Positions 1 through 7,648 of a DNA stretch of 64,000 nucleotides are shown here, one piece after another; the stretch's first letter is position 1; each line of letters starts with the position of its first letter. The position numbers and the translations under genes are program-made. The stretch is from assembly GCF_900141915.1 (NCBI RefSeq), contig NZ_FQZG01000006.1, forward strand, positions 46,575 through 110,574. The letters are read 5' to 3'. Below the pieces are notes generated by a model, which was not told where the DNA came from, did not search any database, and saw nothing but the letters and a program-made list of their open reading frames with translations. The DNA comes from Tessaracoccus bendigoensis DSM 12906. GTDB taxonomy: Bacteria; Actinomycetota; Actinomycetes; Propionibacteriales; Propionibacteriaceae.

Positions 1-649
1 CGGCGGCATCTATTACACGGGCCCATCGGCCGACTTCTCCCGGCCCGGCAGGATGTGGTGGTCGGTGCCGCCGGGTGTTGAGACATTCTCAACCTGGCAG
101 GAGAAGACGACGGTCTACCACGAGGGCGTGCCCGGCCATCACCTGCAGATCGGCCAGGCCGTGTATCGCGCCTCCGAACTGAACAAGTGGCGCAGCCTGC
201 TGTGCTGGGTCTCGGGCCACGGCGAGGGCTGGGCGTTGTACGCGGAGCGTCTGATGGCCGACCTGGGGTTCCAGGACGAGCCGGGCGACCGGATGGGCAT
301 GCTCGACTCGCAACGCCTGCGGGCCGCGCGGGTCGTGCTCGACATCGGCGTTCACCTGGGGAAGGAGTTCCCCGGCGGCGGCACCTGGAACGCCGACAAG
401 GCGTGGGGCTTCCTGCGTGAGAACGTCAGCATGCAAGGCGACTTCCTGCGCTTCGAGCTGGACCGCTACCTCGGCTGGCCGGGGCAGGCGCCCTCCTACA
501 AGGTGGGTCAGCGGCTGTGGGAACAGGCGCGGGACGCGGCTGCGGCCCGGGAAGGCGCCAATTTCGACCTCAAAGGCTTCCACCGCAGGGCGCTCGACCT
601 CGGCTCCGTCGGCCTGGACGTCTTGCAGGAGGCCTTGCGCCGGGCCTGA
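1..649 (+). CDS. DUF885 family protein, C-terminal part (cut by window start)
   Basis: The reading frame is open from base 2 and the gene begins outside the window. The visible part (about 215 residues) contains the HEGVPGHHLQ motif typical of the DUF885 family, whose HExxH-like pattern suggests a zinc-dependent hydrolase or peptidase. DUF885 proteins are usually about 550-600 residues, so this is roughly the last third. No C-terminal membrane segment is seen. It converges with the next gene, 7 bases away. The family assignment is good; the substrate is unknown. Confidence 0.85.
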   Translation, partial: GGIYYTGPSADFSRPGRMWWSVPPGVETFSTWQEKTTVYHEGVPGHHLQIGQAVYRASELNKWRSLLCWVSGHGEGWALYAERLMADLGFQDEPGDRMGMLDSQRLRAARVVLDIGVHLGKEFPGGGTWNADKAWGFLRENVSMQGDFLRFELDRYLGWPGQAPSYKVGQRLWEQARDAAAAREGANFDLKGFHRRALDLGSVGLDVLQEALRRA

Positions 650-656
650 CGCGCCG

Positions 657-1514
657 TCACGCGGGGTTGAGCGGAAACCAGCCGGGCTGGACGGTGATTC
701 CACGGCTGCGGATCCGTTCGACCACGACCCGCTGCAGCGATGAGGACTGCGGAAGCCTGTCGAGGTCCACCTTCTGCCCCGACCTGGTCTCCCTGTGGAA
801 CCCGAAGTAGAGCGCGTCGCGCGTCCCGTCCGTCGGTTCGCCGAACGGCGTGAAGCGGGCCGCGAACCTGGCCATGTTGGACGCCGGGTCGAGGCGTGCG
901 ACCAGCTCGCGGTCGAGCAGCCAGGAGACGCAGGTGAACCGCTGCAAGTCGACCTCCGGCCAGGCCTGCACCGCGATCCGCCTGGCCAGTTCGAGGGACT
1001 CGTCGATCGCCTCGGGGGCGAGTGGGCCCGACTCCGGGATGTGTACGCCCAGGGCCTGCATGTCTGGTTCGAGCGTGAACTGCAGCCTTCCGAGCCAGAG
1101 GTGCGAGCCGCTGTAGTTCCGCGCGACCCAGCCGCGGTCGGCGAACCCGAACCGGCCGTGCACCAGGCGGTGGATGTGTACCTGCTGCCCGAGGTCGGCG
1201 ACGCTGTGCCATGCCACATCCTCAGCCACGCCCCTGCGGACCAGTTCCGCCTGCACCAGGGGCGCGACCCGCACCAACGCGACCAGCAGCGGAAACTCCG
1301 TCCCCACGGGGTGTGCGACCTCGGCTCCTTCGACGGGGTTCCAGCGGCGCTCGACCCGCCCGACATTGGCAGCTAACCGCTGATAATCGGCCTCGATCAT
1401 CTGAAGGTCTTCGGGGGTGAGCCGCTCCAACCCGGCGCCGAAATCGGACGCATCGACGGCTCTGAACTCCAGCAGGTCGAGCAGCTGTTCCAGGTCGGGG
1501 GTTTCCAGAGTCAT
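657..1514 (-). CDS. acyltransferase domain-containing protein (GNAT-like N- and C-domains)
   Basis: A 285-residue soluble protein that resembles the actinobacterial 'acyltransferase domain-containing' family, with a helical N-terminal domain (about residues 1-120) and a GNAT-like C-terminal domain (about 120-285, with segments such as FTLEPDMQALGVHIPE and WLLDRELVARLDP). Members are predicted acyl-CoA-dependent transferases with unknown acceptors. The gene ends 7 bases from the convergent DUF885 gene. The call rests on overall sequence recognition and no catalytic residue was assigned. Confidence 0.7.
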   Translation of the reverse strand: MTLETPDLEQLLDLLEFRAVDASDFGAGLERLTPEDLQMIEADYQRLAANVGRVERRWNPVEGAEVAHPVGTEFPLLVALVRVAPLVQAELVRRGVAEDVAWHSVADLGQQVHIHRLVHGRFGFADRGWVARNYSGSHLWLGRLQFTLEPDMQALGVHIPESGPLAPEAIDESLELARRIAVQAWPEVDLQRFTCVSWLLDRELVARLDPASNMARFAARFTPFGEPTDGTRDALYFGFHRETRSGQKVDLDRLPQSSSLQRVVVERIRSRGITVQPGWFPLNPA

Positions 1515-1611
1515 GGGTCCTCGCAGGTTGGCAATGATCCATCACACCACTTCACCGGGGTCGATCGCCACCCCGGGACGGACCCGTGCAGGCCTCGGGT
1601 GCGGGAGGCGT

Positions 1612-2361
1612 TCAGGCCACGACGGCGGCGTCGAGGAACGCCTTCCACCCCTCTGCCGTTGCGAGACGGACGGAGATCCCCGCATCCTGTTGCACCGCCC
1701 GGACGGCCTCGCGGGTCGCGTCGTCGAAGTCACCACTGATGGCGACGTCGCGTCCGAAGACGTGGCGCAGGACCCCCTGCGCGATCTCCGTCTGCGCCTG
1801 GGAGCGTTCACGGAAGCTGGTTGCCCCGTAGCCGTTGACGCCGTTGTCGACGTGGAGATGGTTGTGGTGCTCGGCGTTGTACGGGTACGCGAGGGTGTAG
1901 GTGAAACGGGTCGAGAGGGAAGCGGCAAGGCGCCAGTACTGCCGGAGCCGTGCCGGGTCCTCCCCCCACCGGTCGTAGCGACAGGACACGGTGCCGTCCT
2001 CGTGAATCAGTTCGGCGATGTCGAACGCACGGCCGGAGGCGTGCCAGGAAGGGCACTTGTCCACGTGGGCGCCGTAGGTCGACACCTCCACCAAGGGGCC
2101 GAGGCCCGCCACGTCGACCCATTCGGCGGCCCACTCCTCTAGGAGGTCGACGAAGGCCGGGTCTGCGTTGAACGACTGCCGGGTGCCGGTGCCCGCGTAG
2201 CTGAGCGGTGCCCCTCCCAGGGTGTCGAATGAGGTCAGCTCCCCCGGGGACAGGCAGGGCGCGGCCCCGTTCATGCCACCGCCCAGGTTTGACCCGCACG
2301 CGGCCAATGGAGCGAGCGCCGTGGTGACGCCGAGGCCGAGGAGCAGGCGGCGACTGATCAT
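1612..2361 (-). CDS. lipoprotein with extensin-like/M15-type peptidase domain
   Basis: The 249-residue product begins with a twin-arginine-like and hydrophobic leader (ISRRLLLGLG) ending in the lipobox LAAC, so it is probably a membrane-anchored lipoprotein facing outward. The later motifs SGRAFDIAE and HHNHLHVD match the zinc site of the extensin-like C-terminal family, which is related to M15 D-Ala-D-Ala carboxypeptidases. A role in peptidoglycan trimming is therefore inferred. The ATG at 2361 was chosen because a TATCTT -10 box lies 7 bases upstream (2374-2369), which would give a leaderless mRNA. The alternative TTG at 2370 is less likely. Confidence 0.8.
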   Translation of the reverse strand: MISRRLLLGLGVTTALAPLAACGSNLGGGMNGAAPCLSPGELTSFDTLGGAPLSYAGTGTRQSFNADPAFVDLLEEWAAEWVDVAGLGPLVEVSTYGAHVDKCPSWHASGRAFDIAELIHEDGTVSCRYDRWGEDPARLRQYWRLAASLSTRFTYTLAYPYNAEHHNHLHVDNGVNGYGATSFRERSQAQTEIAQGVLRHVFGRDVAISGDFDDATREAVRAVQQDAGISVRLATAEGWKAFLDAAVVA

Positions 2362-2416
2362 GCCACCCAAGATAGTGGGCCGTCACAATCGCCGGATCAG
2401 GCCAAGTCGACCGGTG

Positions 2417-2914
2417 TCAGGCGCCCGTCACCAGCGGCAGCAGCCGCCCAGCCCACTCACGGGCCGCGGCCGGGTCGACGTGATCCTCGGCCTTCTGGCC
2501 GGTCGCCTTGGCGAGGATCCGGGAGAAGAGGCCAGCCTTCGCGGGGACGTAGCGGCCGCCGAACGACGTGGACGCCACCGCCCCGCACTGCTCGGCGACC
2601 GCGTCGTTGTAGGCGATCGCCGACTCGCGTTTGGCCGGGTCGACGGCGTTCATGCAGGTGTTGAACACCGCCACCCTGGCGGCCGACAGCGCCTCGGCGT
2701 TGCGTCGCAGCCACCCCGTCGCCTCCGGGTACCAGGACCCGGCGTTGATGCCGCTGCCGATCACGACCAGGTCCGCGGGTTGCACGCCGGGGTCCTTGTC
2801 GAGGTTGGCGATCCTCACTTTGTGCCCCATGGCGTAGAAGGTCTCGGCCATGGCGGTGGCGATGTCCGCCGCCGCCCCGGTCCGCGTCGCGTAGCCGATC
2901 AGGATTTGTCCCAT
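2417..2914 (-). CDS. flavodoxin domain-containing protein
   Basis: A 165-residue protein whose start (MGQILIGYATRTGAAADIA) is the flavodoxin phosphate-binding loop; VVIGSGINAGSWYPEA is a second typical segment. It resembles the flavodoxin-like family that includes protoporphyrinogen oxidase HemG-type proteins, which bind FMN and shuttle electrons. No partner reductase is adjacent. It runs in the same direction as the nitroreductase gene on its right, 57 bases away, with a small hairpin between (CGGGCAC 2936-2942 pairing with 2956-2962). Confidence 0.85.
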   Translation of the reverse strand: MGQILIGYATRTGAAADIATAMAETFYAMGHKVRIANLDKDPGVQPADLVVIGSGINAGSWYPEATGWLRRNAEALSAARVAVFNTCMNAVDPAKRESAIAYNDAVAEQCGAVASTSFGGRYVPAKAGLFSRILAKATGQKAEDHVDPAAAREWAGRLLPLVTGA

Positions 2915-2971
2915 GGGCTGAGACTAACGGGGCAGCGGGCACACGAGGAAGCAGGGTGCCCGAACCCGGGC

Positions 2972-3574
2972 TCAGTCGAAGATCGGGTCGACGGTGCGGG
3001 TGCGCTTCAGCTCGAAGAAGCCGTCATAGGCGGTGACCTTCTCCAGCCCGTCGAACAGGCTGCCAGCCTCTTCACCCTTGGGCGCCGGCGAGATCACCGG
3101 GCCGAACAGGCTCTTCCCGTTGATCCGGATGACGGGCGTGCCGACCTCATCACCCACCGGGTCCATCCCCTCGTGGTGCGAGCGGCGAAGGTCGTCGTCA
3201 ACGGCGTCGGTGAAGGCAATGTCGACGATGTCGGCGTCGGCCCCGACCGCTTCGAGTGCGGCGCGCAGCGTGTCGGCGTCCTTGCGTTGCCCACCGGGGT
3301 GGAACCGGGTGCCGATCTCGGTGTAGAACTGGCGCAGCCGCTCCGATCCGTGGCGCTGCTCGACGAGCAGGGCCGCACGCGCCGGCGCCCAGGCCCGCTC
3401 CATCTCCCTGAGGTAACCCTCGGGCAGGTCGCGTCCGTCGTTCAGGACCGAGAGACTCATCACGTGAAACGTGACGCGCACGTCGCGCACCTTCTCCACC
3501 TCGAGCATCCAGCGGGATGCCATCCAAGCCCAGGGGCAGGTCGGGTCGAACCAGAAATCAACGCTTGTCGTCAT
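2972..3574 (-). CDS. DsbA-family, Rv2466c-like mycothiol-dependent nitroreductase
   Basis: A 200-residue DsbA-fold protein. The N-terminal motif [13 protein letters not shown] carries the first cysteine of the thioredoxin CPWC site, with Ala in place of the second cysteine, as in many actinobacterial members. The cis-Pro loop is GTPVIRI. Related mycobacterial Rv2466c uses mycothiol to reduce nitro compounds and protects against oxidative stress. The residue change suggests a monothiol mechanism (inference). The start ATG is the only sensible one before the domain. Confidence 0.85.
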   Translation of the reverse strand: MTTSVDFWFDPTCPWAWMASRWMLEVEKVRDVRVTFHVMSLSVLNDGRDLPEGYLREMERAWAPARAALLVEQRHGSERLRQFYTEIGTRFHPGGQRKDADTLRAALEAVGADADIVDIAFTDAVDDDLRRSHHEGMDPVGDEVGTPVIRINGKSLFGPVISPAPKGEEAGSLFDGLEKVTAYDGFFELKRTRTVDPIFD

Positions 3575-3738
3575 GGCACCATCTCAGCACAGCGCGCCGC
3601 TTCGGGTGCGGGCGTCTTGCGTCGGTGGTCGACTCGCTCATCTCACGGCGGCCACGCATCCGCGACCGATGGCGTCGGCTCGGCAGGCAACGGCGTCGAC
3701 AATCACTATCCTGGGCGCCAACGACTGGAGGTGGACGT

Positions 3739-4686
3739 GTGAACAGCACACCCGGCGATGTGGGCGGCTGGTTCCGCACGGCCGACGAGAACGCCGTCAT
3801 GATCGTCGACACCTCGGCCTGGTCGCCCGGCGAAGGGTCGTTCGGGCGCGTCTCAGACGATGACGATGTCACCGCGGCCTTCGACCTGTTCCGGGGCCGG
3901 TCGACCTTGGTCCTGACCGGGGCGGGCATTTCCACCGATTCGGGCCTGCCTGACTACCGGGGCCGCGACTCGGTGCCGCGTTCACCGATGACCTACCAGG
4001 AGTTCGTCTCCTCGGATCTGAGCCGGCGTCGCTACTGGGCCCGAAGCACCGTCGGCTGGCGCTTCTTCGGACTGGCTGTCCCGAACGCGGCCCACCTCGC
4101 TTTGGCGAGACTGGCGGAGCTGACCCCGATCTCGGGCGTCGTCACCCAGAACGTGGACGGGTTGCATCAGAGGGCCGGGTCGCGCCCCGTCGTCGACCTG
4201 CACGGCCAGCTATCCGACGTGATCTGCCTGTCGTGCGGCACCCGGGTCGACCGGGCCGCGATGCAGGAGACCCTGATCCAGCTCAATCCGGGGTTCCGGA
4301 GCCGCCTTGAACTCCTGGCTGAGCAGGCGCGGACGGCACCCGACGGCGACGCCGAGGTCGACCGGACCGCCGACTTCGAATACCCGGATTGCCCGGATTG
4401 CGGGGGCATCCTCAAACCCGACGTCGTGTTCTTCGGTGAGAACGCGCATCGCGAGACGGTGGTGGCGGCCAACCGGCTCCTCGACCGCTCCGACGTCCTG
4501 CTGGTGCTCGGCACGAGTTTGACGGTGATGAGCGGGTTGCGATTTGTGCGCCGCTCGGCGAAGGAGGGCCGGGACGTCATCATCTGCGGCGACGGCGAGA
4601 CTCGCGGCGACGACCTGGCGACGCTGCGCCTGCACGGTCGCCTCATCCCGATCCTGACCCGATGGCTCGACCTCGCCCACCCCTGA
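3739..4686 (+). CDS. Sir2-family NAD-dependent protein deacylase (sirtuin)
   Basis: A 315-residue sirtuin. Visible motifs are the NAD loop GAGISTDSGLPDYRG (from residue 61), TQNVDG (137-141), the catalytic His in DLHGQ (H155), a Cys4 zinc site (CxxC at 163/166 and 218/221) and GTSL near the C-terminus. The TDSGLPDYR form resembles the SIRT4-like class II. It removes acyl groups from lysines using NAD+. The GTG at 3739 was chosen because GGAGGT sits 5 bases upstream; the frame remains open further upstream but that part looks non-coding. A palindromic repeat follows the stop. Confidence 0.92.
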   Translation: MNSTPGDVGGWFRTADENAVMIVDTSAWSPGEGSFGRVSDDDDVTAAFDLFRGRSTLVLTGAGISTDSGLPDYRGRDSVPRSPMTYQEFVSSDLSRRRYWARSTVGWRFFGLAVPNAAHLALARLAELTPISGVVTQNVDGLHQRAGSRPVVDLHGQLSDVICLSCGTRVDRAAMQETLIQLNPGFRSRLELLAEQARTAPDGDAEVDRTADFEYPDCPDCGGILKPDVVFFGENAHRETVVAANRLLDRSDVLLVLGTSLTVMSGLRFVRRSAKEGRDVIICGDGETRGDDLATLRLHGRLIPILTRWLDLAHP

Positions 4687-4705
4687 CGCTGTGGTTGAGG
4701 AAGCG

Positions 4706-4783
4706 TTGAGCACTATTCCGGGTTCGTTGCCCAAATGACGCCGATTTGCGGCGTTTCGGCGATCGAGTCCGGGATAGTGCTCA
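4706..4783. repeat. palindromic intergenic repeat, copy 1
   Basis: Arms TGAGCACTATTCCGG (4707-4721) and CCGGGATAGTGCTCA (4769-4783) pair with one G-T mismatch around a loop of about 47 bases. The same arms recur at 22998-23489, also between genes. It lies between the sirtuin and the DUF808 gene and could form a long-looped hairpin in RNA. Function unknown. Confidence 0.75.
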
Positions 4784-4848
4784 TCGCCCACCCAGCCCCA
4801 GCACCACCCAAGCCGTAGAATCTGCCCGTCACCGGACGAAAGGCACCC

Positions 4849-5823
4849 ATGGCTGGCGGACTCGCGGCACTCCTCGACGACATCGCGGCGATCGCCCGCG
4901 CGGCGGCAGCATCCGTCGACGACATCTCGGCCGCAGCGGCCAAGGCCTCGACCAAGGCGGTGGGAGTCGTGGTCGACGACGCCGCCGTCACCCCACGCTA
5001 CGTCCAGGGCTTCACCCCGGATCGCGAACTGCCCGTCATCTGGCGGATCGCGAAAGGGTCGGTGTTCAACAAGGTCGTCTTCATCCTGCCCGTGATCCTG
5101 CTGCTCAGCTGGCTCGCACCCTGGGCGCTCACGCCGCTGCTGATGTGCGGCGGCCTCTATCTCAGCTACGAGGGGGCAGAGAAGCTGTGGGAGGCGGTGA
5201 GCGGACACAGCAAAGTCAAGGAGGCACCGGCCCTGGTCAAGGGCGGCAACCACGAGGACACCATGGTGAAGGGAGCCATCGCCACCGACTTCATCCTGTC
5301 CGCCGAGATCATGGTGATCTCGCTGAACGAGGTCGCCGACCTCTCCATCTGGGTTCGGGCCGCGGCTCTCGTCGTCGTCGCCCTTGCGATCACCGCGCTC
5401 GTCTACGGCGTCGTCGCGATCATCGTCAAGATGGACGACGTCGGCCTCAAACTATCGCGACGTGAGAACACCGAGGGCCTGGGCCGGGCGCTGGTCAAGG
5501 CGATGCCTGTCGTGCTCAAGGTGCTCAGCACCGTCGGGGTCGCCGCGATGCTCTGGGTCGGCGGCCACATCCTGCTGGTCGGCATGAACGACCTGGGCTT
5601 CCATCCGATCTACGAGTTCGTCCACCACCTCGAGTTGGCCGCGACAAATGCGGCGGGCGGGTTCGTCGGTTGGCTTGTCAACACGCTCTTCTCCGCGCTG
5701 CTCGGCGTGATCATCGGCGCCATCGCCGTCGTGGTCATGCACTTCCTGCCGTTCGGGAAGAAGCAGCACCTTGACGCCGACGACGTCCATGCGGAGCCTT
5801 CCAACCCAGGAAGCGACGCCTGA
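4849..5823 (+). CDS. DUF808 family inner-membrane protein (YedI-like)
   Basis: A 324-residue protein opening with the characteristic MAGGLAALLDDIAAIAR segment of DUF808 (E. coli YedI). It has about six hydrophobic stretches (around residues 72-90, 143-160, 180-200, 225-245 and 265-300) and a conserved central GGNHEDTMVKGAIATD region. It is an integral membrane protein of unknown role. GAAAGG lies 9 bases before the ATG and a TAGAAT -10-like box lies further upstream at about 4816. Confidence 0.88.
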   Translation: MAGGLAALLDDIAAIARAAAASVDDISAAAAKASTKAVGVVVDDAAVTPRYVQGFTPDRELPVIWRIAKGSVFNKVVFILPVILLLSWLAPWALTPLLMCGGLYLSYEGAEKLWEAVSGHSKVKEAPALVKGGNHEDTMVKGAIATDFILSAEIMVISLNEVADLSIWVRAAALVVVALAITALVYGVVAIIVKMDDVGLKLSRRENTEGLGRALVKAMPVVLKVLSTVGVAAMLWVGGHILLVGMNDLGFHPIYEFVHHLELAATNAAGGFVGWLVNTLFSALLGVIIGAIAVVVMHFLPFGKKQHLDADDVHAEPSNPGSDA

Positions 5824-5884
5824 CTCCCGCCCTGCTTCATCCAGTCCCGACCTGAAGGTTCCGGGCAGTTCAACCTGACCGGAC

Positions 5885-5957
5885 GTGCACAGATCTCTGT
5901 ACACGTCGAGGCAATCGCTATCCGGCCCTTGCTCAACGCATAGAGAGATCTGTGCAC
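5885..5957. repeat. long-armed inverted repeat between convergent genes
   Basis: Perfect 14-base arms GTGCACAGATCTCT (5885-5898) and AGAGATCTGTGCAC (5944-5957) enclose a 45-base loop. The loop holds CTATCCGG and GCTCAACGC, fragments reminiscent of the TGAGCACTATCC repeat family. It sits between convergent genes, so a role as two-way terminator is possible, but there is no T-run. Confidence 0.65.
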
Positions 5958-6034
5958 AGGCCCGCGTTCCCGCAGGGCCGACGAAGACGCGGCCCGCCCC
6001 GATTCCGAGGCGGGCCGCATTTCGTCTACCCAAC

Positions 6035-6610
6035 TCAGCGGACGACGGCGAGCCCCGCCGTCCAGCCCACCTGCTCGGTGGCCGCCAGCACCAACTGGGC
6101 GAAGCCGACCGCCTCAAGTTCGCGGGCCCGCTTGAGCGACCCGAGGTCGAGCGCGACCAATCCGGCCGCCTCCACGACTTCCGCGAGGCTGTCCTTGGCC
6201 TCTTTGTCGTCCCCGGCGATCAGGACGGTGACGGTGTTCTTCCCGATCTTGCCGGAGTTCAGTGTCGCCGCGAAATTGGTGTTGAACGCCTTGAGCACCT
6301 TCGACTGCGGCAGCTTCCCGGCCAGTTGCGCCGTCGCCGAGCTGTCGGCAGGGACGACGAGCGAGTCGAAGGTCTGGAAGTCGAGGGGGTTCGAGATGTC
6401 GACGACGACCTTGCCTACCAGCTGGTCGGCGCGCTCGGCCACGACGTCGTCGTGGGCGCCGTACGACACCGCGAGGACGACGATGTCGCCTTCCACCGCA
6501 GTGGCCGTGTCGCTGTGCGCAAGCACCTGAACGGTGTTGCCGCCCCTGGTCGCGAGCCCGGCGATTGCCTGCCCCATGTTGCCTGAACCGATGACTGTGA
6601 TGTTGCTCAT
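6035..6610 (-). CDS. NADPH-dependent F420 reductase-like / NAD(P)-binding oxidoreductase
   Basis: A 191-residue Rossmann protein starting MSNITVIGSGNMGQAIAG, the GxGxxG fold of the F420-reductase/NPD family (pyrroline-5-carboxylate reductase-like N-domain). HSDTATAVEGDIVVLAV and VVDISNPLDF are further family signatures. It probably reduces a flavin-like or quinone-like cofactor; the actual substrate is unclear. The ATG at 6610 has AGGAG 5 bases upstream and a near-consensus promoter (TTGACA 6667-6662, 16-base spacer, TATATT 6645-6640). The divergent MarR gene and two shared operators make it the likely MarR target. Confidence 0.85.
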   Translation of the reverse strand: MSNITVIGSGNMGQAIAGLATRGGNTVQVLAHSDTATAVEGDIVVLAVSYGAHDDVVAERADQLVGKVVVDISNPLDFQTFDSLVVPADSSATAQLAGKLPQSKVLKAFNTNFAATLNSGKIGKNTVTVLIAGDDKEAKDSLAEVVEAAGLVALDLGSLKRARELEAVGFAQLVLAATEQVGWTAGLAVVR

Positions 6611-6621
6611 ACCTACTCCTT

Positions 6622-6681
6622 TTGGTTGTTGCGTCAACCAATATACATCGATTGCTTGTCGTGTCAACCATTGAGTAGCAT
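6622..6681. promoter_or_regulatory. divergent promoters with two MarR-type operators
   Basis: Operator 1 is TTGGTTG-N6-CAACCAA (6622-6641, perfect). Operator 2 is TTGCTTG-N6-CAACCAT (6652-6671), 30 bases away, i.e. on nearly the same helix face. They overlap the leftward promoter (TTGACA 6667-6662, TATATT 6645-6640) and the rightward one (TTGCTT 6652-6657, TAGCAT 6676-6681, then 6 bases to the MarR ATG). The arrangement predicts that MarR represses both genes. Confidence 0.8.
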
Positions 6682-6687
6682 GGCCCC

Positions 6688-7170
6688 ATGACGACATGGC
6701 TCGACTCACGCGAGATGAGGGCCTGGCGTCGGTTCTCGTCGGTCCTGGAACTGCTCCCAGGCGTACTGGAGACCCAGCTCAAGCGCGATTCCGACCTCAC
6801 CCACTTCGAGTACTGGGTGGTCGCGATCCTCTCCGAGGCCCCCAACCGCACTCTGCGGATGTCAACGCTGGCCCGCCACACCAGCGGCACCCTCCCCCGG
6901 CTCTCGCACGTCGTCAAGCGACTGGAGAAGCGCGGCCTGGTGGAACGCACACCGCACCCCGACGACGCCCGCGTCACCAACGCTCATCTGACCGACGCCG
7001 GCTGGGACCTCGTGGTCGCTGCGGCCCCAGGGCATGTCGCGACGGTACGGGAATCGCTGATCGACGCCCTGACCCCCGAGCAACTCGATCAACTCGCGGC
7101 CATCGGGGAAGCGATCCTGGGCAGGATCGCCCCCGAGATCCTGCCAACGCTCGACGATCACCACGACTGA
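6688..7170 (+). CDS. MarR family transcriptional regulator
   Basis: A 160-residue winged-helix regulator. The helix-turn-helix and wing are seen in RMSTLARHTSGTLPRLSHVVKRLEKRGLVERTPHPDDARV (split here: RMSTLARHTSGTLPR then LSHVVKRLEKRGLV and the wing PDDAR). The family binds palindromic DNA as dimers and is released by small phenolic or oxidising ligands. The ATG lies 6 bases after a TAGCAT -10 box, implying a leaderless transcript. It is divergent from the F420-reductase-like gene and probably controls both. Confidence 0.92.
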   Translation: MTTWLDSREMRAWRRFSSVLELLPGVLETQLKRDSDLTHFEYWVVAILSEAPNRTLRMSTLARHTSGTLPRLSHVVKRLEKRGLVERTPHPDDARVTNAHLTDAGWDLVVAAAPGHVATVRESLIDALTPEQLDQLAAIGEAILGRIAPEILPTLDDHHD

Positions 7171-7323
7171 TCATTTCCCAAGCCCCCGGCCAGGCGACGC
7201 CTCGGGGTAGACCCCTGCGGTGACTGCGCCTTTCGGGGAGCCACCGGCAGGTTGACAATGGTTGAGACTGACCGCTCCGACCGAGCCGCCGCCACCCATC
7301 CATAAGCGAATCCGGATCGGCAC

Positions 7324-7353
7324 TTGCCATCATTAACTAATCCGGTTTAGGAT
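7324..7353 (+). promoter_or_regulatory. promoter with LacI-type operator, ABC importer operon
   Basis: TTGCCA (7324-7329), an 18-base spacer and TAGGAT (7348-7353) form a promoter. The palindrome CTAATCCGGTTTAG (7337-7350) overlaps the spacer and -10 box. It is the exact reverse complement of the site at 24679-24692, so the LacI protein encoded at 23593-24603 is the likely repressor. Confidence 0.8.
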
Positions 7354-7393
7354 GGCCGCAGCAACCCCGATTCCGACACCTTCGAAGGAGAAG

Positions 7394-7648
7394 ATGTGCT
7401 CGAACTGCACCGGTCCTCGACCAGCCGCCGCCCGGCGGCCCGGCGACGCATGTGCGGTTCGCGTCCCCGTCGCAGAAACGAAGCCCCCTGAGACAGCCGA
7501 TCCGATAGATTCCGGTTCAGACGCACCGGAACACCGCACGCAACGTCACGGTCAGTCGCGGAAGAGCCCGGCTGATCCCCCCGGCGAAGAGGCCGGAGAA
7601 GCCCTCGCAGCCAAAGGAGGCTGGAAGCAGATGGACGACCGACTATGA
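7394..7648 (+). CDS. possible 84-residue leader ORF, coupled to the permease start
   Basis: An open frame runs from ATG 7394 (GAAGGAG just upstream) to a TGA that overlaps the permease ATG (ATGA at 7645). The product would start MCSNCTG, with a CxxC pair, and is otherwise rich in Pro, Arg and Ala with no recognised domain. The permease ATG has no own ribosome site close by; the nearest (AAAGGAGG 7613-7620) instead fits a five-codon in-frame restart at 7631. The region may only be an untranslated leader of about 285 bases. Treat as tentative. Confidence 0.3.
   Translation: MCSNCTGPRPAAARRPGDACAVRVPVAETKPPETADPIDSGSDAPEHRTQRHGQSRKSPADPPGEEAGEALAAKGGWKQMDDRL

Noticed and set aside
89..1366. 425-codon minus-strand frame across the DUF885 and acyltransferase genes
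   Set aside because: Composition is Arg/Ser/Gly-rich and it overlaps two recognisable genes in other frames.
3517..3738. Longer N-terminus for the sirtuin
   Set aside because: The upstream frame is Arg-rich, overlaps the divergent nitroreductase start and lacks a ribosome site, while GTG 3739 has a good one.
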